Notes: generated by a model from the letters alone, not told the origin. 64,000 bases of DNA from Wenjunlia vitaminophila DSM 41686 (GCF_000380165.1 NZ_KB904724.1:144324-208323), one strand, 5' to 3'. Counted from the stretch's first letter, positions 41,873 to 51,849 are shown. A program made the numbers and translations.

Positions 41873-42367
41873 GTGACGACACGTGGAGTTCTCTATGTGC
41901 ACTCCGCGCCGCGCGCGCTGTGCCCGCACGTCGAGTGGGCCGTTGCGGGCGTGCTCGGTGTGCGCGTCAGTCTTGACTGGATCCGGCAGCCGGCGTCCCC
42001 GGGCACCTGGCGGGCCGAGTTCTCCTGGCAGGGCGAGCCCGGCACGGCGTCGAAGCTCGCCTCCGCGCTGCGCGGGTGGCACCTGCTGCGGTTCGAGGTG
42101 ACCGCGGAACCGTGCCCCACCGCGGAGGGGGAGCGCTACAGCAGCACTCCCGAGCTGGGCATCTTCCACGCGGTCACCGGCATGCACGGCGACATCCTGA
42201 TCCCCGAGGACCGGCTGCGCGCCGCCCTGATCAGGTCGAGGAACGGCGAAGCGGACCTGGAGACGGAGATCTCCAAGCTGCTCGGCAAGCCCTGGGACGA
42301 CGAGCTGGAGCCGTTCCGTTACGCCGGTGAGGGCGCCCCGGTGCGCTGGCTCCACCAGGTGGTCTGA
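41873..42367 (+). CDS. DUF3145 protein
   Basis: 164 residues from a GTG at 41873. Matches the DUF3145 family, found almost only in actinobacteria and typically next to the fatty-acid synthase genes, as here. The N-terminus (RGVLYVHSAPRALCPHVEWAV) and the GWHLLRFEVT segment are typical. Function unknown. It converges on fabF across two strong hairpins. Confidence 0.88.
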   Translation: MTTRGVLYVHSAPRALCPHVEWAVAGVLGVRVSLDWIRQPASPGTWRAEFSWQGEPGTASKLASALRGWHLLRFEVTAEPCPTAEGERYSSTPELGIFHAVTGMHGDILIPEDRLRAALIRSRNGEADLETEISKLLGKPWDDELEPFRYAGEGAPVRWLHQVV

Positions 42368-42380
42368 CCGACCGGGCGAC

Positions 42381-42408
42381 GGCCGGGGCGACGACCGTCG
42401 CCCCGGCC
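42381..42408. terminator. Strong hairpin after the DUF3145 gene
   Basis: A 12-bp perfect stem, GGCCGGGGCGAC (42381-42392) and its complement (42397-42408), with a GACC loop, 13 bases past the DUF3145 stop. Confidence 0.8.
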
Positions 42409-42505
42409 CGCCGTGGACCGGTGGTGGACCCCCCTCTTTCGGGTGATTGCGCCGGCCCGCGTCCGGCCCCGACCAGGACGGCCCCGCCGCACACGCACAG
42501 GCGTG

Positions 42506-42541
42506 CCGCAGCCCGGGTGCGGTGGAGCACCCGGGCTGCGG
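42506..42541. terminator. Strong hairpin at end of the fab operon
   Basis: A 15-bp perfect stem, CCGCAGCCCGGGTGC (42506-42520) and its complement (42527-42541), with a 6-nt loop, 58 bases beyond the fabF stop on the minus strand. Confidence 0.8.
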
Positions 42542-42598
42542 TGGGACGTGCGGCCGTGTGTGGCTCAGCGGGCCGTCGTGGCGGCGGGACCGCCCGCC

Positions 42599-43855
42599 CT
42601 ACCGGCGGAACGCGAGGACGACGTTGGCGCCGCCGAACCCGAACGAGTCGTTCAGGGCGGCGACGGTGCCCTCCGGCAACGGCCGGGGCTTGTCCACGAT
42701 GATGTCCGCCTTGATCTCCTCGTCGAGGACGTCGACGTTGATGGTGGGCGGTGCCGTCCGGTGGTACAGCGCGAGCACCGTGGCCACCGTCTCCAGACCC
42801 CCGGCGCCGCCGAGCAGGTGACCGGTCATCGACTTGGTCGAGGAGATGGCCATGTGGTCCAGGTCGTCCCCGAAGACCCGGCGCAGCGCGTTGATCTCGG
42901 CGGAGTCGCCCTGCGGGGTCGAGGTCGCGTGGGCGTTGATGTACGCCACCTCCGCGGGCTTCAGGTCGCTGGTGTCCAGGAGGTTCTGCAGGGCGGCGGC
43001 GATCCCGCGGCCGTTCGGCTCCGGCTGGGCGATGTGGTGGCTGTCCGCGGAGAGGCCCTGGCCGACCATCTCGCAGTACACGCGCGCCCCGCGCGCCGCG
43101 GCGTGCTCGGCCGACTCCAGCACGACCACGCCCGAGCCCTCACCGAGCACGAAGCCGTCCCGGCCCTTGTCGAAGGGCCGGGAGACCCTGGTCGGGTCAT
43201 CGGTGTTCTTGGACAGCGCCATCATGTTGGCGAACGCGGCGACCGGCAGTGGGTGGATCGCGGCCTCAGTGCCGCCGGCCACCACCACGTCGGCCCGGCC
43301 GGTGCGGATCATCTCCGAGGCGTAGCCGATCGCCTCCCCACCGGAGGCGCAGGCGCTGACGGGGGTGTGCACCCCGGCCTGGGCGTTGACCTCGAGCCCC
43401 ACGTTGGCCGCGGAGCCGTTCGGCATCAGCATCGGCACGGTGTGCGGGGACACCTTGCGGAAGCCCCGCTCGCGCAGGATGTCGTACTGCTCGAGGAGCG
43501 TGGTCACCCCGCCGATCCCGGAGGCGATCACGGCACCGAGGCGCCCCGGTGCGACCTGGGTCCCGTCGGCGGGGCCGGTGAACCCGGCGTCCGCCCACGC
43601 CTCCTTGGCGGCGATCAGGGCGAACTGGGCCGAGCGGTCCAGCTTGCGCGCCTGGGGGCGGGGGAGAACCGTGAGGGGCTCCACGGCCACCTGCGCGGCG
43701 ATGCGCACCGGTAGGTCCGCGGCCCACTCGTGCTCCAGGAGGGACACCCCGGAGCGGCCCGTGAGCAGGCCGTCCCAGGTCGATGCGGCGTCGCCACCCA
43801 GGGGCGTGGTGGCACCGATACCGGTGACGACCACGGTGCGGTTGGTCGCGTTCAC
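42599..43855 (-). CDS. fabF: Beta-ketoacyl-ACP synthase II, primary fatty acid synthesis
   Basis: 418 residues from GTG 43855 with GGAG nine bases upstream; the ATG at 43870 would add five residues. Catalytic Cys in SACASGGEA, His in NAHATSTPQ and His in GHLLGGAG. Elongates acyl-ACP in primary lipid synthesis. Last gene of the conserved fabD-fabH-acpP-fabF operon. It differs clearly from the cluster KAS II at 18088-19332. Confidence 0.95.
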   Translation of the reverse strand: MNATNRTVVVTGIGATTPLGGDAASTWDGLLTGRSGVSLLEHEWAADLPVRIAAQVAVEPLTVLPRPQARKLDRSAQFALIAAKEAWADAGFTGPADGTQVAPGRLGAVIASGIGGVTTLLEQYDILRERGFRKVSPHTVPMLMPNGSAANVGLEVNAQAGVHTPVSACASGGEAIGYASEMIRTGRADVVVAGGTEAAIHPLPVAAFANMMALSKNTDDPTRVSRPFDKGRDGFVLGEGSGVVVLESAEHAAARGARVYCEMVGQGLSADSHHIAQPEPNGRGIAAALQNLLDTSDLKPAEVAYINAHATSTPQGDSAEINALRRVFGDDLDHMAISSTKSMTGHLLGGAGGLETVATVLALYHRTAPPTINVDVLDEEIKADIIVDKPRPLPEGTVAALNDSFGFGGANVVLAFRR

Positions 43856-43969
43856 AGGGCAAGTCTCCACGTGGTTGGTGCGGACGGCGTGCTGCCGGGG
43901 AGGGACACGACAGCGCGCGCCGCCCGGACGAGGCTCGCCCGGCCGAAGCCGGGCGACGCGGCGGTCAGC

Positions 43970-44236
43970 TTATGACTGGGTGCTGAGCTGGGCGTTGAGG
44001 ATGTAGTCGGCAGCGTCGCCCACGGTCCTCAGGCCCTTGACGTCGTCGTCCGGGATCTTGACCTCGAACCGCTCCTCGGCCGCGACGACGACCTCCACCA
44101 TGGAGAGCGAGTCGACGTCGAGGTCGTCGGTGAACGACTTGTCCAGCTCGACCTCCTCGGCCGGGATGCCGGCGATCTCGTTGACGATCTCAGCGAGACC
44201 CTCGAGGATCGCATCCTTGTCATTGATGGCGGCCAT
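43970..44236 (-). CDS. acpP: Acyl carrier protein, primary fatty acid synthesis
   Basis: 88 residues from ATG 44236. Phosphopantetheine site Ser43 in DVDSLSM, acidic throughout, and very close to other Streptomyces AcpP sequences. Carries the chain between FabD, FabH and FabF. Encoded between fabH (56 bp away) and fabF. Confidence 0.96.
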   Translation of the reverse strand: MAAINDKDAILEGLAEIVNEIAGIPAEEVELDKSFTDDLDVDSLSMVEVVVAAEERFEVKIPDDDVKGLRTVGDAADYILNAQLSTQS

Positions 44237-44292
44237 CAGGCGCACTCCATTTCCTATGTTGCGAGTTGTCACGAACCACGGGGTGCAGTCCG

Positions 44293-45300
44293 CTACGGCA
44301 GGGTAACGACCGTTGCGGCATAGGTCAGACCCGCCCCGAATCCGATGCACAGGGCGAGGTCGCCGCTCTTGGCCTGGCCGGTGGCCAGCAGCCGCTCCAT
44401 CGCGAGGGGGATGGAGGCGGCGGAGGTGTTGCCGGTGGTCTCCACGTCACGGGCGATCGCGACGTGCTCCGGCAGCTTGAGGGTCTTCACCATCGAGTCC
44501 ACGATCCGCATGTTGGCCTGGTGCGGGATGAAGACGTCCAGGTCGGCCGCGGTGATCCCGGCGGCGTCCAGCGCCCGCTGGGCCACCTTGGCCATCTCGA
44601 ACACCGCCCAGCGGAAGACCGCCTGGCCCTCCTGGCGCAGCGCCGGGAAACGGACGCCCTCGCCGCCGTTCCGGTACGCCTCCCAGGAGACCGTCTGAGA
44701 GATCACGTCGGACTTGTCGCCCTCCGAGCCCCACACCACAGGGCCCATCGCGGGCTTGTCGGAGGGGCCCACGACGACCGCGCCCGCGCCGTCACCGAAC
44801 AGGAAGGCCGTGGACCGGTCCTCCAGGTCGGTGAGGTCGGAGAGCCGCTCCGCGCCGATGACGAGCACGTGGCGCGCGCTACCCCCGGTCACCATGTCCT
44901 TGGCCAGGTTCAACGCGTAGGTGAAACCGGCGCAGCCCGCGTTGACGTCGAACGCCGCCGGACGGCCGGCGCCGACCCGGTGGGCGATCTCGGTGGCGAC
45001 CGCCGGGGTCTGCTTGAAGTGCGAGACGGTGGCGACCAGGACGCCGTCGATGTCCTCGGGGGCCACGCCGGCGTCCGCGATGGCCTTGCCGCCGGCGATC
45101 ACCGCCATCTCGGCGACGGTCTCGTCCGGCCCCGCCCAGTGCCGGGTGACGATGCCGGAACGGGAACGGATCCACTCGTCGCTGGAGTCGATGTGCTTGA
45201 GGATCTCCTCGTTGGGGACCACGCGGGTCGGCCGGTACCCACCGACCCCGAGGATGCGGGCGTGACGGGCACCGAGAGCCGGGGTGATCGTGGCAGTCAT
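44293..45300 (-). CDS. fabH: Beta-ketoacyl-ACP synthase III, primary fatty acid synthesis
   Basis: 335 residues. Catalytic Cys in NAGCAGF, His in IPHQANMR, Asn in TTGNTSAAS. Starts fatty acids from branched or straight acyl-CoA primers and malonyl-ACP; streptomycete FabH favours branched primers. Located between fabD and acpP in the standard order. It has a counterpart in the biosynthetic cluster (19689-20702). Confidence 0.96.
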   Translation of the reverse strand: MTATITPALGARHARILGVGGYRPTRVVPNEEILKHIDSSDEWIRSRSGIVTRHWAGPDETVAEMAVIAGGKAIADAGVAPEDIDGVLVATVSHFKQTPAVATEIAHRVGAGRPAAFDVNAGCAGFTYALNLAKDMVTGGSARHVLVIGAERLSDLTDLEDRSTAFLFGDGAGAVVVGPSDKPAMGPVVWGSEGDKSDVISQTVSWEAYRNGGEGVRFPALRQEGQAVFRWAVFEMAKVAQRALDAAGITAADLDVFIPHQANMRIVDSMVKTLKLPEHVAIARDVETTGNTSAASIPLAMERLLATGQAKSGDLALCIGFGAGLTYAATVVTLP

Positions 45301-45366
45301 GCGTGACGTCCCTTCCTGGGGCGGCTACTGGGGGAGATCGAAGGCCGTGCGCCGGCTGGGGCCGGC

Positions 45367-46347
45367 CTACTCCGCGGGCGCCTCGCGGTCGAGCGGGAAC
45401 AGCGGGTTGGCGTCCGGGTCGCCGTGCTCAGCGACCAGTTCGCGGGCGGCGTCCAGGTCGTCCGGGGTCTTCAGGGCCAGGGTCCGCACCCCGGGCAGGG
45501 CCCGCTTCGCCAGGCCGACCAGGGTGCCCGCGGGGGCCACCTCGATGATCGCCGTGGCGCCGAGGTCCCGGATGGTCTCCATGCACAGGTCCCAGCGGAC
45601 CGGGTTCGACACCTGGGTGACGATCCGGGCCAGCACCTCCTGGCCGCTGGGCACCACCCGTCCGTCGGCGTTGGACAGGTAACGGGTGCGCGGGTCGCGC
45701 ACGGTGATCCCGGGGACCAGCTCCCTGAGTGTGGAGACGGCCGGGGCCATGTGGTGGGTGTGGAACGCGCCGGCCACCTTCAGCGGGCGGACCCTGGCCC
45801 CCTCGGGCCGGTCCTCGGCCAGCGCGGCGAGCTGCTCGGTGGTTCCCGCGGCGACGATCTGCCCCGCGCCGTTGTGGTTGGCCGGGGTCAGTCCGTGCTC
45901 GGCCAGCTTGGCCAGCACCACCTCGGGGTCGCCGCCGAGCACCGCGGACATCCCGGTCTCGGTGACCCCGGCGGCCCGGGCCATGGCCAGTCCGCGCTGG
46001 CGGACCAGGGCCATCGCGGACTCCGCGCTGATCACGCCGGAGCCGGCCGCGGCGGTGATCTCGCCCACGCTGTGCCCCGCCGTGGCTGCCACCAGGCGGT
46101 GACCCTCCAGCGGGCGGGGGAACAGGGCGAGGGCGGACACCAGGCCCGCGGCGACCAGCAGCGGCTGCGCCACGGCGGTGTCGCGGATCTCCTCCGCGTC
46201 CGCCTTGGTGCCGTAGTGGACGAGGTCGAGCCCGGCCACCGCCGACCACCACTGGAGACGTTCGGTGACACCGGGGACGTCAAGCCAGGGGCCGAGGAAG
46301 CCGGGGGTCTGGGCACCCTGTCCGGGAGCAACGAGTACGAGCACCAT
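45367..46347 (-). CDS. fabD: Malonyl-CoA:ACP transacylase
   Basis: 326 residues using ATG 46347; GTG codons on either side are alternatives. Nucleophile elbow GHSVGE, the substrate Arg in VRQRGLAMA, and the catalytic His in AFHTHHM. Supplies malonyl-ACP for the primary synthase and probably also for the cluster's ACP, since no second transacylase is seen in the window. First gene of the fab operon, behind the regulator gene. Confidence 0.95.
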   Translation of the reverse strand: MVLVLVAPGQGAQTPGFLGPWLDVPGVTERLQWWSAVAGLDLVHYGTKADAEEIRDTAVAQPLLVAAGLVSALALFPRPLEGHRLVAATAGHSVGEITAAAGSGVISAESAMALVRQRGLAMARAAGVTETGMSAVLGGDPEVVLAKLAEHGLTPANHNGAGQIVAAGTTEQLAALAEDRPEGARVRPLKVAGAFHTHHMAPAVSTLRELVPGITVRDPRTRYLSNADGRVVPSGQEVLARIVTQVSNPVRWDLCMETIRDLGATAIIEVAPAGTLVGLAKRALPGVRTLALKTPDDLDAARELVAEHGDPDANPLFPLDREAPAE

Positions 46348-46433
46348 CACACTGTCCCTTGTCCGAGGGGTTCAGTGCGCGTACGGACAGGGACGAAGAA
46401 CTCACAAGCGATTTGTGGACCTTCTACAAATGA

Positions 46434-47636
46434 CTAGATCTGTTGCTCGCTGCCCGCCAATCTGCCGAGGATGAGCGCGGTGTGCAGGGTGAATGCCGAA
46501 CGTACGTCTGATGGTGACCAACCGGTGATGTCCGTCACACGTCGCAGCCGGTAGCGAACGGTGTTCGGATGGACGAACAGCATCCGCGCTGCTCCCTCCA
46601 GCGATGACGCCTGTTCCAGGTAGACCGAGAGGGTCTCCAACAGCGCCGAGCCCGCGGCCTCCAGCGGTCTGTAGATCTCCTCCACCAACTGGTCGCGGGC
46701 CGTGGAGTCTCCCGCCATCGCCCGCTCCGGCAGGAGATCATCGGCGAGAACCGGCCGCGGCGCGTCCGGCCAGGCGGCGCACGCCCGGAGGCCGGCCGCC
46801 GCCGACTGCGCCGAGCGCGTGGCCGCCAGCAGGTCCGGCACCACCGGTCCCACCACCACGGGACCGGCGGCGAACGGCCCGATCAGCGCCCTGGCCGTGT
46901 GCAGCGGATCGTCGCTGCCACCTGCGATCACCGCGAGCCGGTCGCCGAACACGCCGGTCATCACGTGGAGCTTCGCGTGCCGCGCCGACCTGCGGATGGC
47001 GTCCACGGTCAACTCGCTGTCCCCGTCCGGGGCCGTCCCCAACACCACGAGCACCCGGTCCGGCGTGCTCCAGCCCAACGCCGCCGCACGGGACAGCAGG
47101 CCCTCATCGGCCTCCCCCGACAGCACCGCGTTGACCACCAGCGACTCCAGCCTGGCGTCCCACGCCCCCCGGGCCTCCGCCGCCTGGGCGTAGACCTGGG
47201 CGGTGGCGAAGGCGATCTCCCGGGCGTAGACCAGCAGCGCCTCGCGCAGCAGCGCCTCGTCCCCCGGGGCCGCCACCTCCTCGATGGCCTCCTCGACCAC
47301 CTCGATGGTGGTGCGGACCATCTCCACGGTCTGCCGCAGCGTGACCGCTCGGGTCAGCTCCCGCGGCGCGGTGCCGAACACGTCGGTGCTGATCGCCTGG
47401 GGCGCCTCAGGATGCCGGAACCACTCGGTGAACGCGGCGATGCCGGCCTGGGCGACCAGGCCGATCCACGAGCGGTTCTCCGGCGGCATCGCCCGGTACC
47501 ACGGCAGGGACTCGTCCATCCTGGTGATGGCCGCGGCGGCGAGCCGGGCCGCGGACTTCTCCAGCCGGCGCAGGGTCTCCGCGTGGCCGCTGGGGACGAC
47601 ACGGTCACTGGGCGAGGAGGGGGAGGTGTCAGACAC
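46434..47636 (-). CDS. fasR: PucR/CdaR-type transcriptional regulator of fatty acid synthesis (FasR-like)
   Basis: 400 residues from GTG 47636. Middle GGDEF-like PucR domain and C-terminal PucR helix-turn-helix (SSLEGAARMLFVHPNTVRYRLRRVTDITG). In Streptomyces the regulator immediately upstream of fabD, FasR, activates this operon; position, length and domain content agree. It is read in the same direction as fabD, 86 bp upstream. Confidence 0.88.
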   Translation of the reverse strand: MSDTSPSSPSDRVVPSGHAETLRRLEKSAARLAAAAITRMDESLPWYRAMPPENRSWIGLVAQAGIAAFTEWFRHPEAPQAISTDVFGTAPRELTRAVTLRQTVEMVRTTIEVVEEAIEEVAAPGDEALLREALLVYAREIAFATAQVYAQAAEARGAWDARLESLVVNAVLSGEADEGLLSRAAALGWSTPDRVLVVLGTAPDGDSELTVDAIRRSARHAKLHVMTGVFGDRLAVIAGGSDDPLHTARALIGPFAAGPVVVGPVVPDLLAATRSAQSAAAGLRACAAWPDAPRPVLADDLLPERAMAGDSTARDQLVEEIYRPLEAAGSALLETLSVYLEQASSLEGAARMLFVHPNTVRYRLRRVTDITGWSPSDVRSAFTLHTALILGRLAGSEQQI

Positions 47637-47712
47637 GCTCCAAGCGTGCCCTACCCGGGACGGTATCCGGGAACCAGGTGGGGGAGGATGGTGCGCGCGG
47701 AGGTGAGGTCGC

Positions 47713-48579
47713 ATGACAGTCCCCGTGCCCACCGGGGTCGTCCTGACCCGGGCCGAGCAGCGGTACACCGGGGGAGAGCCGGGCATCGAGTCCCGGTACG
47801 CCTTCTCGTTCGGCGACCACTACGACCCGCGGAACATCCACTTCGGGCCGCTGCTCGCGGTCAACGAGGAACGGCTCGAGCCCGGCGCGGGCTTCGCGCC
47901 CCACCGGCACCGGGACACCGAGATCGTCACCTGGGTCCTGGAGGGAGCCCTGGAACACCGGGACTCCGAAGGGAACCAGGGGGTGCTGCGGCCGGGCACC
48001 GCCCAGGTGATGAGCGCGGGCGCCGGGGTGGAGCACACCGAGCGCAACGCCGGCCCCACGCCGGTGCGGTTCGTGCAGACGTGGCTCCAGCCGGACGCCT
48101 GGGAGCCGCCCCCCGCGGGCGCCGACCACCCTCACGCCCCGGGGCCGGACGCCCCCGGAGGCGTTCCGCGCTACGCCCGGCGAACGGTGCCGCCCGAGCT
48201 GCGGCACGCGGTGCTGGCCGCCGGCCCGGAACCCCCCGCCGGCCCAGGGCCCCCATCCGGTGCCGCGCCGCTGCGCCGGCGGGATGCCGAGCTCCACCTG
48301 GTGCGCCGAGCGGCCCTCGACACCGACGGGGCCTCGGAGCCGGGGGAACCGGGGCCGCAGGAGCTGACCGAGCTGCCCCGGGCACCGTTCCTCTACGTCC
48401 ACGTGGTCCGCGGTGAACTGCGCTGCGCGGCGGACACCGGCCGGGGTGAGACGGACCACCGGCTCCTGCCGGGGGACGCGCTGCGGGTGCGGGACAACGC
48501 CTGGGCCCGGCCCCGTGCCGGCGAGCACGGGGTGGAGCTGCTGGTCTGGGCGATGCACAGCGACCTGCGCCGCGGCTGA
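47713..48579 (+). CDS. Pirin-family bicupin
   Basis: 288 residues. N-terminal pirin cupin with FGDHYDPRNIHFGPL, then HRHRDTEIVTWVLEGALEHRDSEGN and the metal ligands His and Glu, and TAQVMSAGAGVEHTERN. The middle linker (about 135-190) is long and rich in Pro/Gly/Ala, and the C-terminal cupin is degenerate. Pirins are iron proteins with quercetinase or regulatory activity in other organisms. Divergent from the fasR gene. Confidence 0.88.
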   Translation: MTVPVPTGVVLTRAEQRYTGGEPGIESRYAFSFGDHYDPRNIHFGPLLAVNEERLEPGAGFAPHRHRDTEIVTWVLEGALEHRDSEGNQGVLRPGTAQVMSAGAGVEHTERNAGPTPVRFVQTWLQPDAWEPPPAGADHPHAPGPDAPGGVPRYARRTVPPELRHAVLAAGPEPPAGPGPPSGAAPLRRRDAELHLVRRAALDTDGASEPGEPGPQELTELPRAPFLYVHVVRGELRCAADTGRGETDHRLLPGDALRVRDNAWARPRAGEHGVELLVWAMHSDLRRG

Positions 48580-48731
48580 CCGTAGACCTGCGCCGCGGCT
48601 GACCGTGCCCGCGGGGGGGCCGCCGCCCCGTGCCCACGCCGCCCGTGCCCACCGGGCTCCCGGCGGACGGCCCAGCACTCCGGTTGTCACCCGCAAGCGT
48701 CCTTGACCAGCAGACGGAGTGCAGCGGGGGG

Positions 48732-49559
48732 TCAGAGCTGAGCGGCCAGTTCCGCAAGGACCGCGTCGGTCAGCGCGGGCCACACCTCGACCGCCCAGGG
48801 CCCGAAGTTCCGGTCGGTCAGGCAGACACAGGCGGCGCCGGCCACCGGGTCCACCCACAGGAACGTCCCCGACTGACCGAAGTGCCCGAAGGTCCTCGGT
48901 GAGGACGTCGCGCCGGTCCAGTGCGGACTCTTGCCGTCGCGGATCTCGAAGCCGAGTCCCCAGTCGTTGGGGCGTTGGTGGCCGTATCCGGGGAGCACCC
49001 CGCTGAGACCGGGGAAGGCCACCTCGGTGGCGGCGGCCAGGGTCGAGGGATCGAGCAGTCGCGGCGCCTGGAGTTCCGCGGCGAACTTGACCAGGTCGTC
49101 CACGGTGGAGACGCCGCCCGCCCCGGCGCTGCCCGGCAGGTCGCTGCCGGACATGTCCAACGGCTCGAACACCGCCTGCCGCAGGTACTCGGCGAACGGT
49201 ATCTGTGTGGCCTTGGTCACGGTGTCGGCCAGCACCTCGAAGCCGGCGTTCGAGTACAGCCGGCGGTTCCCGGGCTCCGCCATCGCCCGGTGGTCGTCGA
49301 AGGCGAGTCCCGAGCAGTGGGCGAGCAGGTGCCGCACCGTCGAGCCGGGCGGTCCTGCCGGCTCGTCCAGCTCCACCGCTCCCTCCTCCACGGCGACCAG
49401 CGTGGCGTACGCGGTCAGCGGCTTGGTCACCGAGGCGAGGGGGAACGGGCGCGCCGTGTCGCCGTGCACCCCGCGTACCGTTCCGTTCCGGGTGACGACC
49501 GCGGCGGCGGCGTTGTCGACCGGCCAGGTGTCGATCACCCGCAGGCTCTCCATCTCCAT
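48732..49559 (-). CDS. Serine beta-lactamase-like hydrolase (class C/esterase type)
   Basis: 275 residues from ATG 49559; a second in-frame ATG lies two codons on. Nucleophile motif SVTK (SxxK), YSN as the second element, and FGHFGQSG near the KTG position, the pattern of small class C-like esterases and peptidases rather than true beta-lactamases. No signal peptide, so cytoplasmic. Substrate unknown. Confidence 0.85.
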   Translation of the reverse strand: MEMESLRVIDTWPVDNAAAAVVTRNGTVRGVHGDTARPFPLASVTKPLTAYATLVAVEEGAVELDEPAGPPGSTVRHLLAHCSGLAFDDHRAMAEPGNRRLYSNAGFEVLADTVTKATQIPFAEYLRQAVFEPLDMSGSDLPGSAGAGGVSTVDDLVKFAAELQAPRLLDPSTLAAATEVAFPGLSGVLPGYGHQRPNDWGLGFEIRDGKSPHWTGATSSPRTFGHFGQSGTFLWVDPVAGAACVCLTDRNFGPWAVEVWPALTDAVLAELAAQL

Positions 49560-49778
49560 GCACGTGAGGGTACTGGCGAGGGAGGCGCGGTCCCGAACCC
49601 CGGGGCCCGGTGGCGCCCCCTCGGCCCCCGCCGGGCTCCCGCTCCGGTTCCCCTTTCCCCCGGTGGGCCCGACCCTCGGGGCCGCAGGTCGTCGGGGCCT
49701 GCGGTCCTTGCCTAGAGCGGACTCGAAGTCGGTAACGTGGGGCCGCCCCAGCGGTTCAGAGGAGGGAGCGATCCGCGC

Positions 49779-50363
49779 ATGACGTTGCCGAGGACCAGGG
49801 GAGCCGCCTCCGCTCCCGCACCGGCCCGGCGTCCCCTCCCCGGGAGGTCCGCCTCCGGGCGGACGGCGTCCCCCACCGACGCGCCAGCGACCGGCACCGG
49901 GCCCGTCGGGCCCCGGCCGGTCCCCGCGACGTGCACCGAGGTTCCCCCCGCCGACGCGGCCCCGGGCATCCGCCGACCGCACGGCACGGACGGCTACCTG
50001 ATCAGCGAGGTCGTCGCCCTCACCGGGCTCAGTGCGCACACGCTGCGCTGGTACGAGCGCATCGGGCTGACGCCGCACATCGACCGCTCGCACACCGGGC
50101 AGCGCCGGTACCGCGACCACGACCTGTCGTGGCTGCACTTCCTCAACAAACTCCGCCTGACCGGGATGCCGGTGGCCGACATGGTGCGCTACGCCGAGCT
50201 GGCCCGGGCCGGTGACCACACCCGGGACCAGCGCCGGGAGTTGCTGGAGGCGCACCGGGAGAACGTGCGGCGGCAGCTCGACGACCTCAGGGACAGCCTG
50301 ACGGTGCTGGACCACAAGATCGCGTTCTATGCGGGGCCCTGCGGCTCGCGGGAGACGGCCTGA
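49779..50363 (+). CDS. MerR-family regulator
   Basis: 194 residues from ATG 49779 behind GAGGAGGGAG. An unstructured Pro/Ala-rich N-terminal 65 residues precede the MerR winged helix (LISEVVALTGLSAHTLRWYERIGL) and a dimerisation coiled coil ending in LDDLRDSLTVLDHKIAFYAG. No metal-binding Cys cluster is apparent. Resembles the MerR regulators that control oxidoreductase genes, but no obvious target lies adjacent. The true start could be inside the N-terminal tail. Confidence 0.85.
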   Translation: MTLPRTRGAASAPAPARRPLPGRSASGRTASPTDAPATGTGPVGPRPVPATCTEVPPADAAPGIRRPHGTDGYLISEVVALTGLSAHTLRWYERIGLTPHIDRSHTGQRRYRDHDLSWLHFLNKLRLTGMPVADMVRYAELARAGDHTRDQRRELLEAHRENVRRQLDDLRDSLTVLDHKIAFYAGPCGSRETA

Positions 50364-50480
50364 CGGCCACTGACGCTCCCGCGTTGGCCTGACGTCCGAC
50401 GGTCGGGGGCCTGACGGGAGGGGGGCCGACGGGACGGGACAGGGTGGCCGGACCCGGCGCGGTGGGTGGCGCGCCGGGGT

Positions 50481-51764
50481 TCAGGTCAGACCTATGGCGC
50501 ACAGCGGGTCCTGGTCAGCACAGGCCACCGCGTCGTACGCGCCGACGGCCAGGGAGCCGAAGTTCCGCAGGCTGGTGGTCCCCGGCTTCAGGTACCCGTT
50601 GTGGCCGTGGGCGTTGTCCGCGCTCAGCACCCGGGCGCCGAAGTCGTCGGAGACCGGGTCGGCCCCGTGCCCGAGCCCGGCGAACTCCAGGTGGGGCACG
50701 TTCCTGATCCAGTCGCTGGAGTCCCGCGCCGCCCACACCCGCGCATCGGTGTTCAGGTCCTCCGCCCGGTCGGCGCGCACCCCGGGGCTGCCGAACACGG
50801 CTATGTCCACCACCTTCCCCTTGGGGAGCCGGGAGGCGGCGAGCCCGCACACGACCGAGCCGTAGCTGTGGCAGAACAGCGAGGTGCTGGTGCGTTCCGG
50901 CAGGCCGTCCACCATCCGCAACAGCCGGTCGGCGCCGTCCGCGGCGAGACCGCCGGTCGCGGCGTCGAAGTCGATGCCGGACGGGGTCGTGTAGTCGGCC
51001 CAGGCCACCACCGCCAGCTTGGCGGTGGGGTCCTGGTGGCGCCCCGTCGCGTACAGGGCGCGAGCCATGCCGACCGGCGCCTCCCGCTCCTGCTCGGTGC
51101 GTTCGAAGGAGAGGAGGTCCGTGTCCGCGCCGGGGACCACCACCGACACCCGCTCGGCAGTGGCGAGGTCACCGAACACCTCGGCGGCCCGGCCGCGGCC
51201 CGTCGGGTCGAAGGAGAGGATCTGCCGGCCGTCCTCCAGCAGGGAGCGGTACCGGTGCACCAGCCGCAGGGAGTTCTGGCGGCCGTGCTCGGTGAGGTCC
51301 GATGACAGGCGGCGGCGGTTCTCCGCGCGGATCGCCCTGCCCAGGGACGTCCGGTTGGCTCGGTAACGCAGGTTCAGCGGGGCGCCGTCGAGGTTCCCCA
51401 CCACCAGCGGGTGGCGTTCGGCGAGCTGCTGTTGCTGGCGCGCCGTCAGCGACGTGAAGAACCGGGCTACGGCCCCGGGCGAGGAGTCGGGGCGGGGCAG
51501 CCGTCGCTGGTCGATCGACCCGTGCAGCCACGCCTCCAGTGCCGCGGCGCGCGGGTCGCTGTCCCACCGGCGGGCGTGGCGGTTGGCCGTCCAACCGGTG
51601 GTCACCAGCAACACCAGGACGACGAACACCGCCAGCACCGCCCGCCCCGGAGACGTCAGCTCCTGGGCGAGGGCGCGTACCCAGTAGCAGCCGAGGGTGC
51701 GCGAACAGACGGTGTCGGACGCGGGGATGGCCAAGGGCTCGTCAAGAGAGTGCAGAACGTTCAC
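50481..51764 (-). CDS. Membrane-anchored alpha/beta hydrolase (DUF1023)
   Basis: 427 residues from a GTG at 51764; the ribosome site is weak, so the start is tentative. One membrane helix near 40-57 (AVLAVFVVLVLLVTTG), then a helical region and a C-terminal DUF1023 alpha/beta-hydrolase domain with nucleophile FCHSYGS. DUF1023 proteins are common in actinobacteria; substrates are unknown. The catalytic domain is predicted to face outward. Confidence 0.82.
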   Translation of the reverse strand: MNVLHSLDEPLAIPASDTVCSRTLGCYWVRALAQELTSPGRAVLAVFVVLVLLVTTGWTANRHARRWDSDPRAAALEAWLHGSIDQRRLPRPDSSPGAVARFFTSLTARQQQQLAERHPLVVGNLDGAPLNLRYRANRTSLGRAIRAENRRRLSSDLTEHGRQNSLRLVHRYRSLLEDGRQILSFDPTGRGRAAEVFGDLATAERVSVVVPGADTDLLSFERTEQEREAPVGMARALYATGRHQDPTAKLAVVAWADYTTPSGIDFDAATGGLAADGADRLLRMVDGLPERTSTSLFCHSYGSVVCGLAASRLPKGKVVDIAVFGSPGVRADRAEDLNTDARVWAARDSSDWIRNVPHLEFAGLGHGADPVSDDFGARVLSADNAHGHNGYLKPGTTSLRNFGSLAVGAYDAVACADQDPLCAIGLT

Positions 51765-51849
51765 CGCGCCCCACGATAGGAGAGCGGCGGCACCCCGCGC
51801 AGGGCGAGTGGGGTAGGTCACGTGTGGAGTTGGCAGAAACCGGGCAGGA